The notes: generated by a model from the sequence alone, not told the origin. A stretch of 64,000 nt of DNA from JBDHTQ01 sp039808765 (GCA_039808765.1 JBDHTQ010000009.1:1-64000); one strand, 5' to 3'; positions 1-8,720 are shown, counted from the first letter of the stretch. Numbers and translations: made by a program.

Positions 1-9
1 AGTATACAT

Positions 10-222
10 ATGCCCCTTTCATGGTGGGTTGATTGGGCTTATAAAAAATATCCCGACTTTATTTTGTTTAGTACCGTTAATGTTTATGTGGGAATGGCCA
101 CAGTGTGTTTTACGGGGGCTATCGTGGTGGGACTTTTATTTGATAAACCGCTGCAAAAGCTGTGTTATGTTGTGCTGAACTTTTTTGCACGTGGATGGCG
201 CTACAGGGTTACAAAAGCATAG
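10..222 (+). CDS. small membrane protein, unknown function
   Basis: A 70-residue protein with one clear hydrophobic stretch at about residues 20-45 (VNVYVGMATVCFTGAIVVGL) and a basic C-terminal tail (ARGWRYRVTKA), which suggests one or two membrane segments with a cytoplasmic positive end. Its stop lies only 11 bases from the stop of the convergent RodZ-like gene. It sits at the window edge, so its upstream partner and promoter are not visible. I do not recognise the family and assign no function. Confidence 0.55.
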   Translation: MPLSWWVDWAYKKYPDFILFSTVNVYVGMATVCFTGAIVVGLLFDKPLQKLCYVVLNFFARGWRYRVTKA

Positions 223-233
223 GCCGACAAAAT

Positions 234-1382
234 TTAATAAACAGCCGTACCATTGAGCAAATGCGTTGGCTCCATTAGAATGTTATATTGCTCTTGCGTT
301 TTGTCAGCTGTGAGCGGTGAAGACTGGCCATTGACTTTTATGGATAAAATATCCAATCGGTTTGATTTTAAAATATAGCTCGAACCATCAACAGGTAGGC
401 TGTACACTTCACCCGGACGTAATACTGTGTCCGCCAGTAAATCGCCTTGCAGTGAATAAATTTGCACTGGACTTTCCGCTAAAACCTGCACGGTCATAAG
501 GGCTTTTGCTGCAGTTGTGAGAGATGTCCCCGAAGCCGTGGCTGAGCTGTCTTCTCGTTTGCTCGGTGTGGAAAAGGGGGAGTTGGTTGACGTTGCGGGC
601 AGAACATTGCTGGTTGTTGCATTCGGTACTGTGCTTGAAGCCGTAACGGGAAGGGCTGTGTCGGGTGTTTCTATAATACTAGCTTCGCTCACGCTCTCAT
701 CAGTAGAGGAATCATCATCAATCTCTGTTTTGTTGTGTGGTGCGGTAGCGGCTGTAGTCAATGAGGCTGACGACATTGCTGCTTCTTGCACAAGCGGTGG
801 TTTAGTCGGCGTTATTGTTCCCAGTGTTTGAAAACGTGCGGGCAGGGGCGGTACATACAAAGCAACATCGCGTCCCGTAGTCCCGGTCATTTGCCATAAA
901 CCATAACATACCACCATTAAAATGAACCCGATTGCTATCAATGTGCCGCTGGGCACATTGCGTTCGGCCGGATCATCAACGTGATGAATTTTGAGCGGTG
1001 TTTTTTTAAGGTTTAAGTATGATGTTTTGTGGTCGTCGTTGGCATGGAGAATTTCATGATAAAAGCGGTCCACCATTTCGCTCTGGTCAAGCTGTAGAAA
1101 AGTGGCGTAAGCCGCAATAAAGCCCTTTGCATAAACGACTGGCGGTAAGGCATCAAACTGTCCGCCTTCGATTGCTTCAAGATGTTTCATTTGAATGTGT
1201 ATCGTATTTGATACCTCTTTTAAGCTATAACCTTGTAAAATGCGCGCGTTACGCAGCGCCATGGCAACCGATTCAATATGTGGGGATTGCAAGCCGCCAC
1301 GAGGTGGGGGTGAGTCTTGTGTGAAGCTTTTAAAGCGCCCAAAATTTGCCATCTTTAAATCCATCTGGTTAAAGCAAAACAT
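234..1382 (-). CDS. rodZ: RodZ-like helix-turn-helix membrane protein
   Basis: The layout is that of RodZ, the MreB-binding morphogenesis protein. Residues about 37-105 form the Xre-like HTH domain (ALRNARILQGYSLKEVS ... VYAKGFIAAYA), residues about 145-165 form a single transmembrane helix, 190-290 is a Ser/Thr/Ala-rich low-complexity linker, and 295-365 is a C-terminal beta-rich DUF4115-like domain (PVQIYSLQGDLLADTVLRPG). Known role of the family: linking MreB filaments in the cytoplasm to the elongation machinery at the inner membrane. The start is uncertain: in-frame ATGs at 1382, 1364 and 1352 all precede the conserved part, and none has a strong ribosome-binding site. Family assignment rests on domain order, not on a search. 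Confidence 0.8.
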   Translation of the reverse strand: MFCFNQMDLKMANFGRFKSFTQDSPPPRGGLQSPHIESVAMALRNARILQGYSLKEVSNTIHIQMKHLEAIEGGQFDALPPVVYAKGFIAAYATFLQLDQSEMVDRFYHEILHANDDHKTSYLNLKKTPLKIHHVDDPAERNVPSGTLIAIGFILMVVCYGLWQMTGTTGRDVALYVPPLPARFQTLGTITPTKPPLVQEAAMSSASLTTAATAPHNKTEIDDDSSTDESVSEASIIETPDTALPVTASSTVPNATTSNVLPATSTNSPFSTPSKREDSSATASGTSLTTAAKALMTVQVLAESPVQIYSLQGDLLADTVLRPGEVYSLPVDGSSYILKSNRLDILSIKVNGQSSPLTADKTQEQYNILMEPTHLLNGTAVY

Positions 1383-1561
1383 CCCTTAGCCCGTGCCGGA
1401 AGTTTTTATGCATAAAGGGGTTCGGCTTGATTTATGATCCATCAGTAGCAGATTTGTGCTTGAGGGGGCAAGGCCGAATCGCAGTGCATGCACCTTGCAC
1501 AGTGCGGCTATGTATAAGGAATATGAAGAATATTTATTGACGAAGGGTGGCCTCGCGCTTC

Positions 1562-2587
1562 TTAAAGGACGTTTGCGCGCGTTCTTAAGAGCGCATTGGC
1601 TTGTGCTAAAAGCTCGTCAATGATGTCTTGTACTGGCTGTTCTTTGCGTACCAAACCAACGCTTTGTCCGGCCATGATTGAGCCGGTTTCTACATCGCCC
1701 TCAATTACTGCTCGACGCAAAGCGCCTGCCCAGAAATGCTCGATTTCAAGCTGTGCTTCCTTCTGGTCAATCAAGCCCTCGTCGAATCGTTGAATCACCT
1801 CACGCTGTTTTTCCATAAAACGTCGAGTCCCCTCGTTTTGCAAGGCGCGCACCGGAATGACAGGAAAGCGTGGGTCCAACTGCGGGGAGGGTACCGCGTC
1901 ACGGGCGCTCGCACGAATAAATGCCTTTTTGAAGTTAGGGTGGGCGATACTTTCTGTTGCGCAAACGAATCGGGTGCCCAGCTGAATCCCTGCTGCGCCC
2001 ATTTCAAGATAGCTTACCAGCGCTTCGCCGCGCCCGATGCCACCCGCTACAAAAACCGGAACATTTTGAATTTCAGGGAGAATTTCCTGCGCCAAGACAG
2101 AGGTCGCCACCGGTCCGATGTGCCCGCCTGCCTCCATTCCTTCAATCACGATGGCATGGGCACCTTGGCGAATCAGTCGCTTGGCCACAATCGCCGATGA
2201 GGCAAAACACAAAATTTTTGCGCCTGTCGCTTTGGCGTGCTGCATTGCCTCGCCGCTGGGCAAGCCACCTGCAAGAACGATATGGCTTACTTTTTCTTCA
2301 CCACACACGGCGATCAAGGCTAAAAGGTCAGGGTGCATGGTGATGAGATTAACCCCAAAGGGGTTTTGGGTGAGGGCTTGAGTCGCTCTAATTTCGCTGC
2401 GTAAGATGTCAGCAGGCATTGATCCTGACGCTAAAACCCCGAAACCTCCCGCATTGGAGATCGCTGCAACAAGGTTTCTTTCTGAAACCCATGTCATCCC
2501 GCCGCCTAAAATAGCTGTTTTTGTTCCCAAAAAGTCGCAACCGCGCTTCATTAGGGCTGTTAGGGAGGGGGCTATGGGGGGGTGCAT
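1562..2587 (-). CDS. nitronate monooxygenase / FabK-like FMN oxidoreductase
   Basis: A 341-residue TIM-barrel flavoprotein of the 2-nitropropane dioxygenase family. It carries the family signature EGMEAGGHIG at residues 149-158 and a phosphate-binding VAGGIGRGEAL segment near 180-190. Members either oxidise alkyl nitronates or, in the FabK branch, reduce enoyl-ACP; the sequence alone does not separate these. The start at 2587 is supported by AGGAA about ten bases upstream; the next methionine (residue 13) lacks such a site. It is transcribed away from ubiG, sharing a spacer of about 95 bp. No operon partner is evident. Confidence 0.85.
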   Translation of the reverse strand: MHPPIAPSLTALMKRGCDFLGTKTAILGGGMTWVSERNLVAAISNAGGFGVLASGSMPADILRSEIRATQALTQNPFGVNLITMHPDLLALIAVCGEEKVSHIVLAGGLPSGEAMQHAKATGAKILCFASSAIVAKRLIRQGAHAIVIEGMEAGGHIGPVATSVLAQEILPEIQNVPVFVAGGIGRGEALVSYLEMGAAGIQLGTRFVCATESIAHPNFKKAFIRASARDAVPSPQLDPRFPVIPVRALQNEGTRRFMEKQREVIQRFDEGLIDQKEAQLEIEHFWAGALRRAVIEGDVETGSIMAGQSVGLVRKEQPVQDIIDELLAQANALLRTRANVL

Positions 2588-2681
2588 TGCTAAATATTTC
2601 CTTCTGCTTGTTCTTATGACGAATTTGGGGGGGGAATGTCAATCTTGCCTCGCGTGAAAAGACAGGGCATAGTGCAAAATT

Positions 2682-3410
2682 ATGACGCATGATGCTTTTC
2701 GCACGACAATCGACTCTGATGAGATCGCTCATTTTGCCACACTTGAACAGGATTGGTGGAATGAGCGCGGCCCGTTAAAAGCATTGCATCATTTGGTGCC
2801 GCCGCGGATTGAATTTATAAAATCGAGTGTTTTAAATGGGTTGGGTCGACGTGACGTGCGCGGATTAACATGTCTTGATGTGGGCTGCGGCGGCGGTTTG
2901 CTGGCCGAACCACTCGCGCGGCTCGGTGCTGATGTCACTGGCATTGATGCTTCTCCTCAGGCGATTGCCGCTGCGCGTGCGCATGCCCAACAATCTGATC
3001 TTGCTGTTCATTACGAAGAATCGTCGATCGAGGATTTTAAAGGCAAAAAACGTTTTGATCTGGTTATTGCATCTGAAATTATTGAACATGTGGCCGATCC
3101 CGCTCTGTTTATTGATCATCTGTGCAAAAAACTTGCAGATAACGGCATTTTGGTGATGACCACACTTAACCGCACACTCAAGTCCAAGATTTTAGCCGTT
3201 TGGATGGCGCAAAAAGTCCTGCGCATTGCGCCTACCGATCTTCATGATTGGAACAAGTTTCTAAAACCCTCTGAGATTGCTGAGTTTTTGCGCAAAAACG
3301 GCCTCTCTATCAAAGAGATAAAGGGCCTGCGGTATAACCCCTTTACAGGCAGTGCGACAATGCATGCCAGCGATTTTGATATCAATTATTTGATTTGGGC
3401 GCAAAAATAA
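2682..3410 (+). CDS. ubiG: UbiG, ubiquinone biosynthesis O-methyltransferase
   Basis: A 242-residue class I SAM-dependent methyltransferase. Motif I is CLDVGCGGG at residues 64-72, followed by the acidic ribose-binding end of strand 2 (GADVTGIDAS, 82-91), and the N-terminal FATLEQDWWNERGP is characteristic of UbiG. The C-terminal half (LHDWNKFLKPSEI) also fits. The enzyme carries out both O-methylations of ubiquinone synthesis at the membrane surface. Its stop is 20 bases from the stop of the convergent murD, leaving no room for a conventional terminator between them. Confidence 0.95.
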   Translation: MTHDAFRTTIDSDEIAHFATLEQDWWNERGPLKALHHLVPPRIEFIKSSVLNGLGRRDVRGLTCLDVGCGGGLLAEPLARLGADVTGIDASPQAIAAARAHAQQSDLAVHYEESSIEDFKGKKRFDLVIASEIIEHVADPALFIDHLCKKLADNGILVMTTLNRTLKSKILAVWMAQKVLRIAPTDLHDWNKFLKPSEIAEFLRKNGLSIKEIKGLRYNPFTGSATMHASDFDINYLIWAQK

Positions 3411-3430
3411 ACACGTTAGATCAATACGAA

Positions 3431-4711
3431 TTAGGGATCTACTTTCGTCTCGAAACCGCAGAGTTGAGCAAAAGTCTGGCCTCGCGATTGATAATCTCTA
3501 AACTGGCCAAAACTTGGTGATGCAGGGGATAGCAAAACCACGCCTCCCTTCGGTGTTAGAGAGATTGCGCGTTTAACAACGGTGGTAAAGTCCGCTTCAT
3601 ATAAAACGGGAAACGTAACGTGGGCATGCAAAGATTCAAACAACCTCGCTCCACTCGCTCCCGTACAAACAACCCCTGACATAGGGGCCTGATGGGTTAT
3701 CATGTAATCGACCAATTCAGAAAAATCGAGGCCGCGGTCAAACCCGCCCGCAATTAAAGTGCAGGGGCGGGGGTGATAAACTTTTAGCGCCATAATGGCC
3801 GACTGCACTGTGGTTGAGATGCTGTCATCTACATACAGAATGCCAGCACGTTCGCCTAAATCTTTTTGCCTGTGCGCAACCCCCTCAAAACCCTGCATGG
3901 CTTGTATGCTTTGTGTAGGAGAAAAACCCAGTTCTGCCAAAACTGTTATGACCGCACTAACATTCGCGCGGTTATGTTCGCGCATGAGATAAGGTGAAAG
4001 CGCGTACTGACTCGCCTCAGCGGTATCATAAAAAATACATGAGGGGGGAAGTGCAAACGGGGCGCGTTCAAGCACGCTGCGATGCACGTAGGTTTTTGGA
4101 GCGTGATTAAGCAATGCCAATTTGTCGCGATAGTAGGTTGTTTCATCGCCATGCCACGGCAAGTGATCAGGAAAAAGCGAGGTAACAAGTGCAATATCTA
4201 ACGTTCCATCAAAATCAGCGGTCTGGTAACTCGATAATTCTAAAACGATATATTCTGCGCGTTGATTTAAGGCTGCTGTAACCGGCGTTCCGATGTTTCC
4301 CAGCAGCAGCACATCTTTGCCTAAATTGCTTAAGCAGTGCGCCAGGAGAGAGCATGTTGTTGTTTTGCCTTTGCTACCGGTTATGCCGATGGTGAAAGCT
4401 GTGTCATTGCGCATTTTAAACCATACGTTGAGCAGGGAGGTAACGTGTCCCCCACGTGCTTTAAAATCTTTTAAAGCCTTGTGATAAAGGCTGACACCGG
4501 GAGATTTAATTAATACATCACTTGACTTTAACGCTGCTGCAATGTTTTCGTCTCCCCGTACAACCGGATGTCCGTTTAGTGTTGTAGGTCCCGCTTGCTC
4601 TTCATCAAGGAAAATATAATTCAGTTCATGGCAGAGGGCGGCAGCGGCTTGTCCTTCCTTTCCTAAACCCCAGATGGCAATGTTTTTGTTCCGCCATTCA
4701 TTTAGTGGCAT
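3431..4711 (-). CDS. murD: MurD-type Mur ligase, probably MurD2 (L-Glu adding)
   Basis: A 426-residue Mur ligase with an N-terminal Rossmann-like domain (IAIWGLGKEG), an ATP loop GITGSKGKTTT at residues 109-119, the central Mur domain and a C-terminal ligase domain ending in LLSPASPSFGQFRDY. Classical MurD adds D-glutamate to UDP-MurNAc-L-Ala. Here the gene overlaps murL by 10 bp (ATG at 4711, murL TAA at 4704-4702), the arrangement of the Xanthomonas MurD2-MurL pathway in which MurD2 adds L-glutamate and MurL inverts it. The Lys in GSKGK, where classical MurD usually has Asn, would fit a divergent branch, but this is my inference. It could still be an ordinary MurD; substrate specificity cannot be read directly. 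Confidence 0.88.
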   Translation of the reverse strand: MPLNEWRNKNIAIWGLGKEGQAAAALCHELNYIFLDEEQAGPTTLNGHPVVRGDENIAAALKSSDVLIKSPGVSLYHKALKDFKARGGHVTSLLNVWFKMRNDTAFTIGITGSKGKTTTCSLLAHCLSNLGKDVLLLGNIGTPVTAALNQRAEYIVLELSSYQTADFDGTLDIALVTSLFPDHLPWHGDETTYYRDKLALLNHAPKTYVHRSVLERAPFALPPSCIFYDTAEASQYALSPYLMREHNRANVSAVITVLAELGFSPTQSIQAMQGFEGVAHRQKDLGERAGILYVDDSISTTVQSAIMALKVYHPRPCTLIAGGFDRGLDFSELVDYMITHQAPMSGVVCTGASGARLFESLHAHVTFPVLYEADFTTVVKRAISLTPKGGVVLLSPASPSFGQFRDYQSRGQTFAQLCGFETKVDP

Positions 4712-6072
4712 GGTTGACTCTCTTGAAGGTAACGAAGGTAGGGTTCAGCGACGTTATGGGGCGCCTTAAGATCAAAAAGACTTTTCCATACGGCGGGATC
4801 AAATGTAACGGAAGGGGCTAATGCTTTGATGACCAGGCAGGATTTCCATTCTTCTTTTAATGCAAGATAGGCTAATAATTGTTGACTTTCTTGCAAGGTT
4901 CCTACGCACTCAAAAGGTTTAGACGCCGCTATACCAAGCAGTGCGCTAAAGTCATTAATTTGGTCTGCATCATCCAAAAGGTTGCGGCCAAAAATTTCAA
5001 CTAGGCTCTCTTTATCAATAAAAGCTGCGAGCGAAAGAAAAACATACTGACACTTGGGGCAATGACAACACCAATGGGAAAGGCGATTATGTGCCTGTAC
5101 TTTCATTGTTTTGTTGCAGCTCATAAAAACTGAATGATAGTGGGGATCACGGGAAAAGCGCTCGACAATAGCTGTCTCGCTTAAGGGGCGCAAAAGAGAA
5201 AAAAGTTTGATGTTGGGGCTGATCATGGTGGTGATTATGTTTTGCAGCGCCATTTCCATTTCAAACGACTTGCTATACTGGTGATTGATCACACGATCAC
5301 CAATCATCATGTTGCCTTCGCTCGCTGAATGCTCGTTTGAAAAAACAATCGTGGTAAAATCATATAAAATGGCACATGCAACGGTGATAGATGATAAAAT
5401 GGCGGTAATGGGAACATGTCCATTATAAGCGCCTTTTTGTTCGTTTAAGATAAACAGGGCGGGATCAATGTGGCGTTGACATTTGATAACATCAAGGGTG
5501 GTCTCTTTCACGACGCGCGTTATTGTTTCTGCATTGCCGGATTGAAAAAGAACGACTTGCTCGTTATTTTTTTTGAGTAAATCCAGTGTAACAAGTGAAT
5601 CTTTTCCTCCTCCCATGGGCACCAAATGACGATGTGATAAAGTCAAAACCTGAGGATTAAAGCGCGCGTTTTTATCAAACTCAAAACGAAAAAAATCGAC
5701 AATATCAAGTTTGTTTTGTACTGAAAATTCGCCTAGCCCGGCAACATAGACAGTTTGTAGAAAATCGGCGAGATCAACAGGCAATGTAAACGCCTCACAG
5801 CGTAAACGTGGTGCAAGCCAAGCTTTAAAATAGCTAATCCCTGAGAGTAAAAAGATTAATCGAAACGCTTGATCCAATGCTGTTTCCGCCGCGTGAGTGA
5901 GGTGGGGGAGAGGCAAGGGGAACTGAATTTTTTCACAAAATTGATCGCCATTCGCATAGCGATAATGCAAAGAGAGCACGCCTGAAGCATAATCAAAATT
6001 ATAGGACTCAAAAATAAAGTCGGCTAAATTGTCAGGTTGAGTAAACGTGGAAGCATCAATAACCATCGTCAT
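4702..6072 (-). CDS. murL: MurL, UDP-MurNAc-L-Ala-L-Glu epimerase
   Basis: This 456-residue protein matches the MurL family, which uses ATP to convert the terminal L-Glu of UDP-MurNAc-L-Ala-L-Glu to D-Glu, bypassing glutamate racemase. Visible signatures are a PP-loop-like GGGKDS at residues 154-159, NGHVPITAI at 217-225, NEHSASEGN at 246-254, and a Cys cluster around 335-341 (WCCHCPKC). The start at 6072 is chosen because its ATG overlaps the comF stop as ATGA; the longer open frame to 6159 lies inside comF. The 10-bp overlap with murD gives a translationally coupled comF-murL-murD operon. The length agrees with my recollection of the Xanthomonas enzyme. Confidence 0.85.
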   Translation of the reverse strand: MTMVIDASTFTQPDNLADFIFESYNFDYASGVLSLHYRYANGDQFCEKIQFPLPLPHLTHAAETALDQAFRLIFLLSGISYFKAWLAPRLRCEAFTLPVDLADFLQTVYVAGLGEFSVQNKLDIVDFFRFEFDKNARFNPQVLTLSHRHLVPMGGGKDSLVTLDLLKKNNEQVVLFQSGNAETITRVVKETTLDVIKCQRHIDPALFILNEQKGAYNGHVPITAILSSITVACAILYDFTTIVFSNEHSASEGNMMIGDRVINHQYSKSFEMEMALQNIITTMISPNIKLFSLLRPLSETAIVERFSRDPHYHSVFMSCNKTMKVQAHNRLSHWCCHCPKCQYVFLSLAAFIDKESLVEIFGRNLLDDADQINDFSALLGIAASKPFECVGTLQESQQLLAYLALKEEWKSCLVIKALAPSVTFDPAVWKSLFDLKAPHNVAEPYLRYLQESQPCH

Positions 6073-6797
6073 GATGAAACGTCCTTCGCGTTGATGACCC
6101 GTGCCAGTGTTAAAACGCGCACCTCGCGCGCGCCATTTTGCAGCAAACAATGGGCGCAAGTTTCCAGCGTGGCGCCTGTGGTATATACATCATCAATCAA
6201 CAGAATGCATTGATTTTTTACCTGTTCTGGCGCGCAGGCAAAGGCAGAGTGTAAATTTTTTCGCCGCTTTTGGGCATCCAAACCAACTTGAGGCCGTGTA
6301 TGACGCGCCCGTCTTAAAGCAAAGAGTGCAACGGGTTTGTGGTAAGCTTTTCCTATCGTTTGAGCAAGCAGGGCCGCTTGATTATATGTCCGCCGCCATA
6401 ATCGCCACCGATGCATTGGCACGGGTACAACAAGGGATACATCCTCTATTAACGGTTTTGCTACGCGCACTAACCAAGGTTCAAAGAGTGGTAAAAGATG
6501 GATTTGGTCGTGGTATTTAAAGAGCGAGATAAGCCTTCTGCTGGCATCGTCATAGCGTAATGCAGCCCGGGCCAACGTAAAAGGATAAGATCCCTGCACG
6601 CAGTGGGCGCATAGCATTTCATCACCGCTTGAAAATTCGAAAGGTAATCCGCACTGCATGCAGAAGGGTTTGTCAATAAAACTGAGTGTCTGCCAGCATT
6701 GAGCACATAACATGTGAGATTGTGTGCTTGGCCTGCGGCATCCCGCACACAGCGGGGGTAAAATAAAATCAATGAGGGGTGTGAAAATTTTTCCCAT
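6069..6797 (-). CDS. comF: ComF-family phosphoribosyltransferase-like protein
   Basis: A 242-residue double zinc-ribbon/phosphoribosyltransferase protein of the ComF/GntX family. Four CxxC pairs are present (C17/C20, C31/C34, C46/C49, C63/C66). The PRPP-binding motif CILLIDDVYTTGAT lies at 197-210. ComF proteins are linked to DNA uptake and single-strand DNA handling during transformation, though in many proteobacteria the role is untested. The stop overlaps the murL start (ATGA), so the gene is the first cistron of comF-murL-murD. It is divergent from the NDUFAF5-like gene, with 44 bp between starts. Confidence 0.9.
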   Translation of the reverse strand: MGKIFTPLIDFILPPLCAGCRRPSTQSHMLCAQCWQTLSFIDKPFCMQCGLPFEFSSGDEMLCAHCVQGSYPFTLARAALRYDDASRRLISLFKYHDQIHLLPLFEPWLVRVAKPLIEDVSLVVPVPMHRWRLWRRTYNQAALLAQTIGKAYHKPVALFALRRARHTRPQVGLDAQKRRKNLHSAFACAPEQVKNQCILLIDDVYTTGATLETCAHCLLQNGAREVRVLTLARVINAKDVSS

Positions 6798-6803
6798 ATT
6801 TCC

Positions 6804-6832
6804 TTGTCGCCCAAATTTAAAAAATATACAAT
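6804..6832 (+). promoter_or_regulatory. sigma70-like promoter for the 6842 gene
   Basis: TTGTCG at 6804-6809 and TACAAT at 6827-6832 are separated by exactly 17 bp. The expected start point, about seven bases downstream, falls at roughly 6839, only a few bases before the ATG at 6842, so the transcript would be leaderless or nearly so. No Shine-Dalgarno sequence is visible ahead of that ATG, which fits. Confidence 0.5.
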
Positions 6833-6841
6833 ATTACGCTG

Positions 6842-7705
6842 ATGATGCCCGTACCGAACGCTGACGTTTTTGACCTCGCCCTTTTGCGCGCTCGACGTGT
6901 TCGTGCGGCTGAAAATTTTAAAGCTTTTGATTTTATCTATCAGCGTGCACAAGAGATCATTATTGACGGGTGTAAAGGTATTAAACGCACGTTTCCACGG
7001 GTTGCGCTTTCCGGTATGGCTAATGAGGATATCGCTCTTTTTTTACGGCATGAAAAAGGAGCCAGTGACGTTGTTGTGCTTGATCTTCTTGACCCCGAAA
7101 CGCAAATTCTCGCTCAAGATTATGACCTGATCGTCAGCCTTTTTGATTTGCAGTGGAGTAATCATTTACCCCAGTTAATGCAAGTTATTCATTACATGCT
7201 TAAAACCGACGGCCTTTTTATGGCGTGCTTTGCGGGGGGGCAGACATTAATGGAATTGCGTCAAGCCTTAGCTATCGCCGAAGAAGAAATGTATGGTGGA
7301 ATCAGCCCGCGCGTATCCCCCATGATTGATGTGCAAGCCGCTGCACAGCTGTTGTATGCCACAGGATTTTCTTTACCAGTCGCCGATGTGGAAGTGGTGC
7401 AGGTCGATTATCAAAATCCTTTAACCCTTTTGCATGATTTGAAAGGAATGGGAGCCACTAACGTGATGCATCGCCGTAGTCAAAGGCCGATGACGCGCGG
7501 GTTTAGGGATCGTGCGTTACAACATTATCGCACACATTTCGCCTCGGGGGCAGCCCATGCAAACGGTGCTGTTGCCACCTTTGAGCTTATTTCATTGCTG
7601 GGGTGGGCGCCCCATCCCGATCAACCTCAGCCTTTGGCGCGTGGAAGCGGTGCAAAAAGCCTGCGCGAGGCATTAAATCCACAAAAAACAGCCAAATCAT
7701 CATAA
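6842..7705 (+). CDS. NDUFAF5/BioC-like methyltransferase-fold protein
   Basis: A 287-residue protein with the architecture of the alphaproteobacterial homologues of NDUFAF5, a complex I assembly factor with a SAM-dependent methyltransferase fold. It has the N-terminal VFDLALLRARRVRAAENF helix, a strand-4 region DYDLIVSLFDLQWSNHLP, the YGGISPRVSPMIDVQAAAQLL block, and a C-terminal ATFELISLLGWAPHPDQPQP. Motif I, normally a glycine-rich LDLGxxxG, is degenerate here (RVALSGMANEDIALFLR), so SAM binding may be weakened or the protein may use the fold for another chemistry, as NDUFAF5 does as an arginine hydroxylase. A second ATG at 6845 is an equally possible start. Confidence 0.75.
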   Translation: MMPVPNADVFDLALLRARRVRAAENFKAFDFIYQRAQEIIIDGCKGIKRTFPRVALSGMANEDIALFLRHEKGASDVVVLDLLDPETQILAQDYDLIVSLFDLQWSNHLPQLMQVIHYMLKTDGLFMACFAGGQTLMELRQALAIAEEEMYGGISPRVSPMIDVQAAAQLLYATGFSLPVADVEVVQVDYQNPLTLLHDLKGMGATNVMHRRSQRPMTRGFRDRALQHYRTHFASGAAHANGAVATFELISLLGWAPHPDQPQPLARGSGAKSLREALNPQKTAKSS

Positions 7706-7760
7706 AAACAGTTACCTCCCTTTAACACTTTTGTTATTAACTTGTTGTTGGAGAGATAAA

Positions 7761-8702
7761 ATGTCTGAAAAACCCCCTGCCGCCGAAAAAGCTCCCGTTG
7801 CCGAAACTGCGCCTGCAGTTATGGACTATCGCGATCTGCCTTTTCAGGTGCCGGATGAGATTTTTGAGGGCATTGTCGAAAAATACACCCGCGACATCAC
7901 AAAGCTGGCCAGCATGAATCGTTTTGACCCTGTGGTTGGGCGTGATCGCGAGGTGGATGAGCTGATCACCATTCTGCTACAACGCGGTCGCTCTAATGCT
8001 GTTTTACTTGGTCCTGCGGGGGTTGGTAAAACGGCGCTTTTTATCGCGTTGGCGCAAACAATTGTTTCGGGCAAAGTGCCCAAGATTTTAAAGGGATCAC
8101 GTATTATTGAAGCTGAGCTTTCAACCTTTGCTGCGGGAACGGCTTCGCGCGGTGAATTCGAAGGCCGTCTCATTCCGTTTTTAAAGGGGGTGGCCGAGCG
8201 CAATGCGTCCAAAAAATCCCCGCCCATCATTATTTGTATTGATGAGTTGCACACAATCATGCCCACCTGTCATGCTACTGCTGCATCCGGGATGTCTGAT
8301 ATTATGAAACCTTATCTAACTGCGGGCGATTTACAGCTGGTGGGTGCAACAACGCGAGATGAATTTAATCAGTTTATTCGACCCGATGCGGCTATGGATC
8401 GGCGCTTTCAAAAAGTAATTGTCGATGAGCCCAGTATTGATAATACCATCCACATCATCAAAAAAATTAAACCGAAATACGAAGCGCACTTTGGGTTGGT
8501 GATCAGTGATGAAATTTGTGAGCGTATGGTAAAGGTTGCGACCAAATATTTGCGCAAGCAAAATAACCCCGATAAATCGATTGTCACGCTTGATCAGGCA
8601 TGTGCCCATGCAATTAAATCGGGTCATGAAGAGCTGACGTGGGAATCTATTGCCACCACCATTGGCACACAAATTGGTGTAGTGCCCAGTGCTATTGAGT
8701 AG
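7761..8702 (+). CDS. stand-alone ClpA/ClpB D1-like AAA+ ATPase
   Basis: A 313-residue protein made of a short Ala/Pro-rich N-terminus (1-25) and a single AAA+ module resembling the first domain of ClpA/ClpB: YTRDITKLASMNRFDPVVGR at 42-61, Walker A GPAGVGKT at 84-91, Walker B ICIDELH at 158-164, sensor-1 GATTRDEF at 195-202 and the arginine-finger region DAAMDRRFQK at 209-218. It has no Clp N domain, middle domain or second AAA module. The pore-loop motif that reads (K/A)YRGEFE in ClpA/B reads SRGEFE at 129-134, so the substrate-gripping tyrosine is missing. The start at 7761 has GGAGAG upstream. Function unknown; it may be a regulatory or assembly ATPase, not an unfoldase. Confidence 0.75.
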   Translation: MSEKPPAAEKAPVAETAPAVMDYRDLPFQVPDEIFEGIVEKYTRDITKLASMNRFDPVVGRDREVDELITILLQRGRSNAVLLGPAGVGKTALFIALAQTIVSGKVPKILKGSRIIEAELSTFAAGTASRGEFEGRLIPFLKGVAERNASKKSPPIIICIDELHTIMPTCHATAASGMSDIMKPYLTAGDLQLVGATTRDEFNQFIRPDAAMDRRFQKVIVDEPSIDNTIHIIKKIKPKYEAHFGLVISDEICERMVKVATKYLRKQNNPDKSIVTLDQACAHAIKSGHEELTWESIATTIGTQIGVVPSAIE

Positions 8703-8720
8703 TTTGCTATTGAGTAGTTT
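8691..8720 (+). repeat. 15-bp direct duplication across the stop codon
   Basis: The unit GCTATTGAGTAGTTT occurs at 8691-8705 and again at 8706-8720, followed by a partial third unit. The first copy encodes the last residues and the TAG of the AAA+ gene; the second copy is untranslated. It looks like a recent slippage duplication and may serve as a strain marker. Confidence 0.8.

Noticed and set aside
1736..2343. Plus-strand frames of 128-154 codons opposite the nitronate monooxygenase gene
   Set aside because: They are shadows of the minus-strand gene, which has clear family motifs and a ribosome-binding site.
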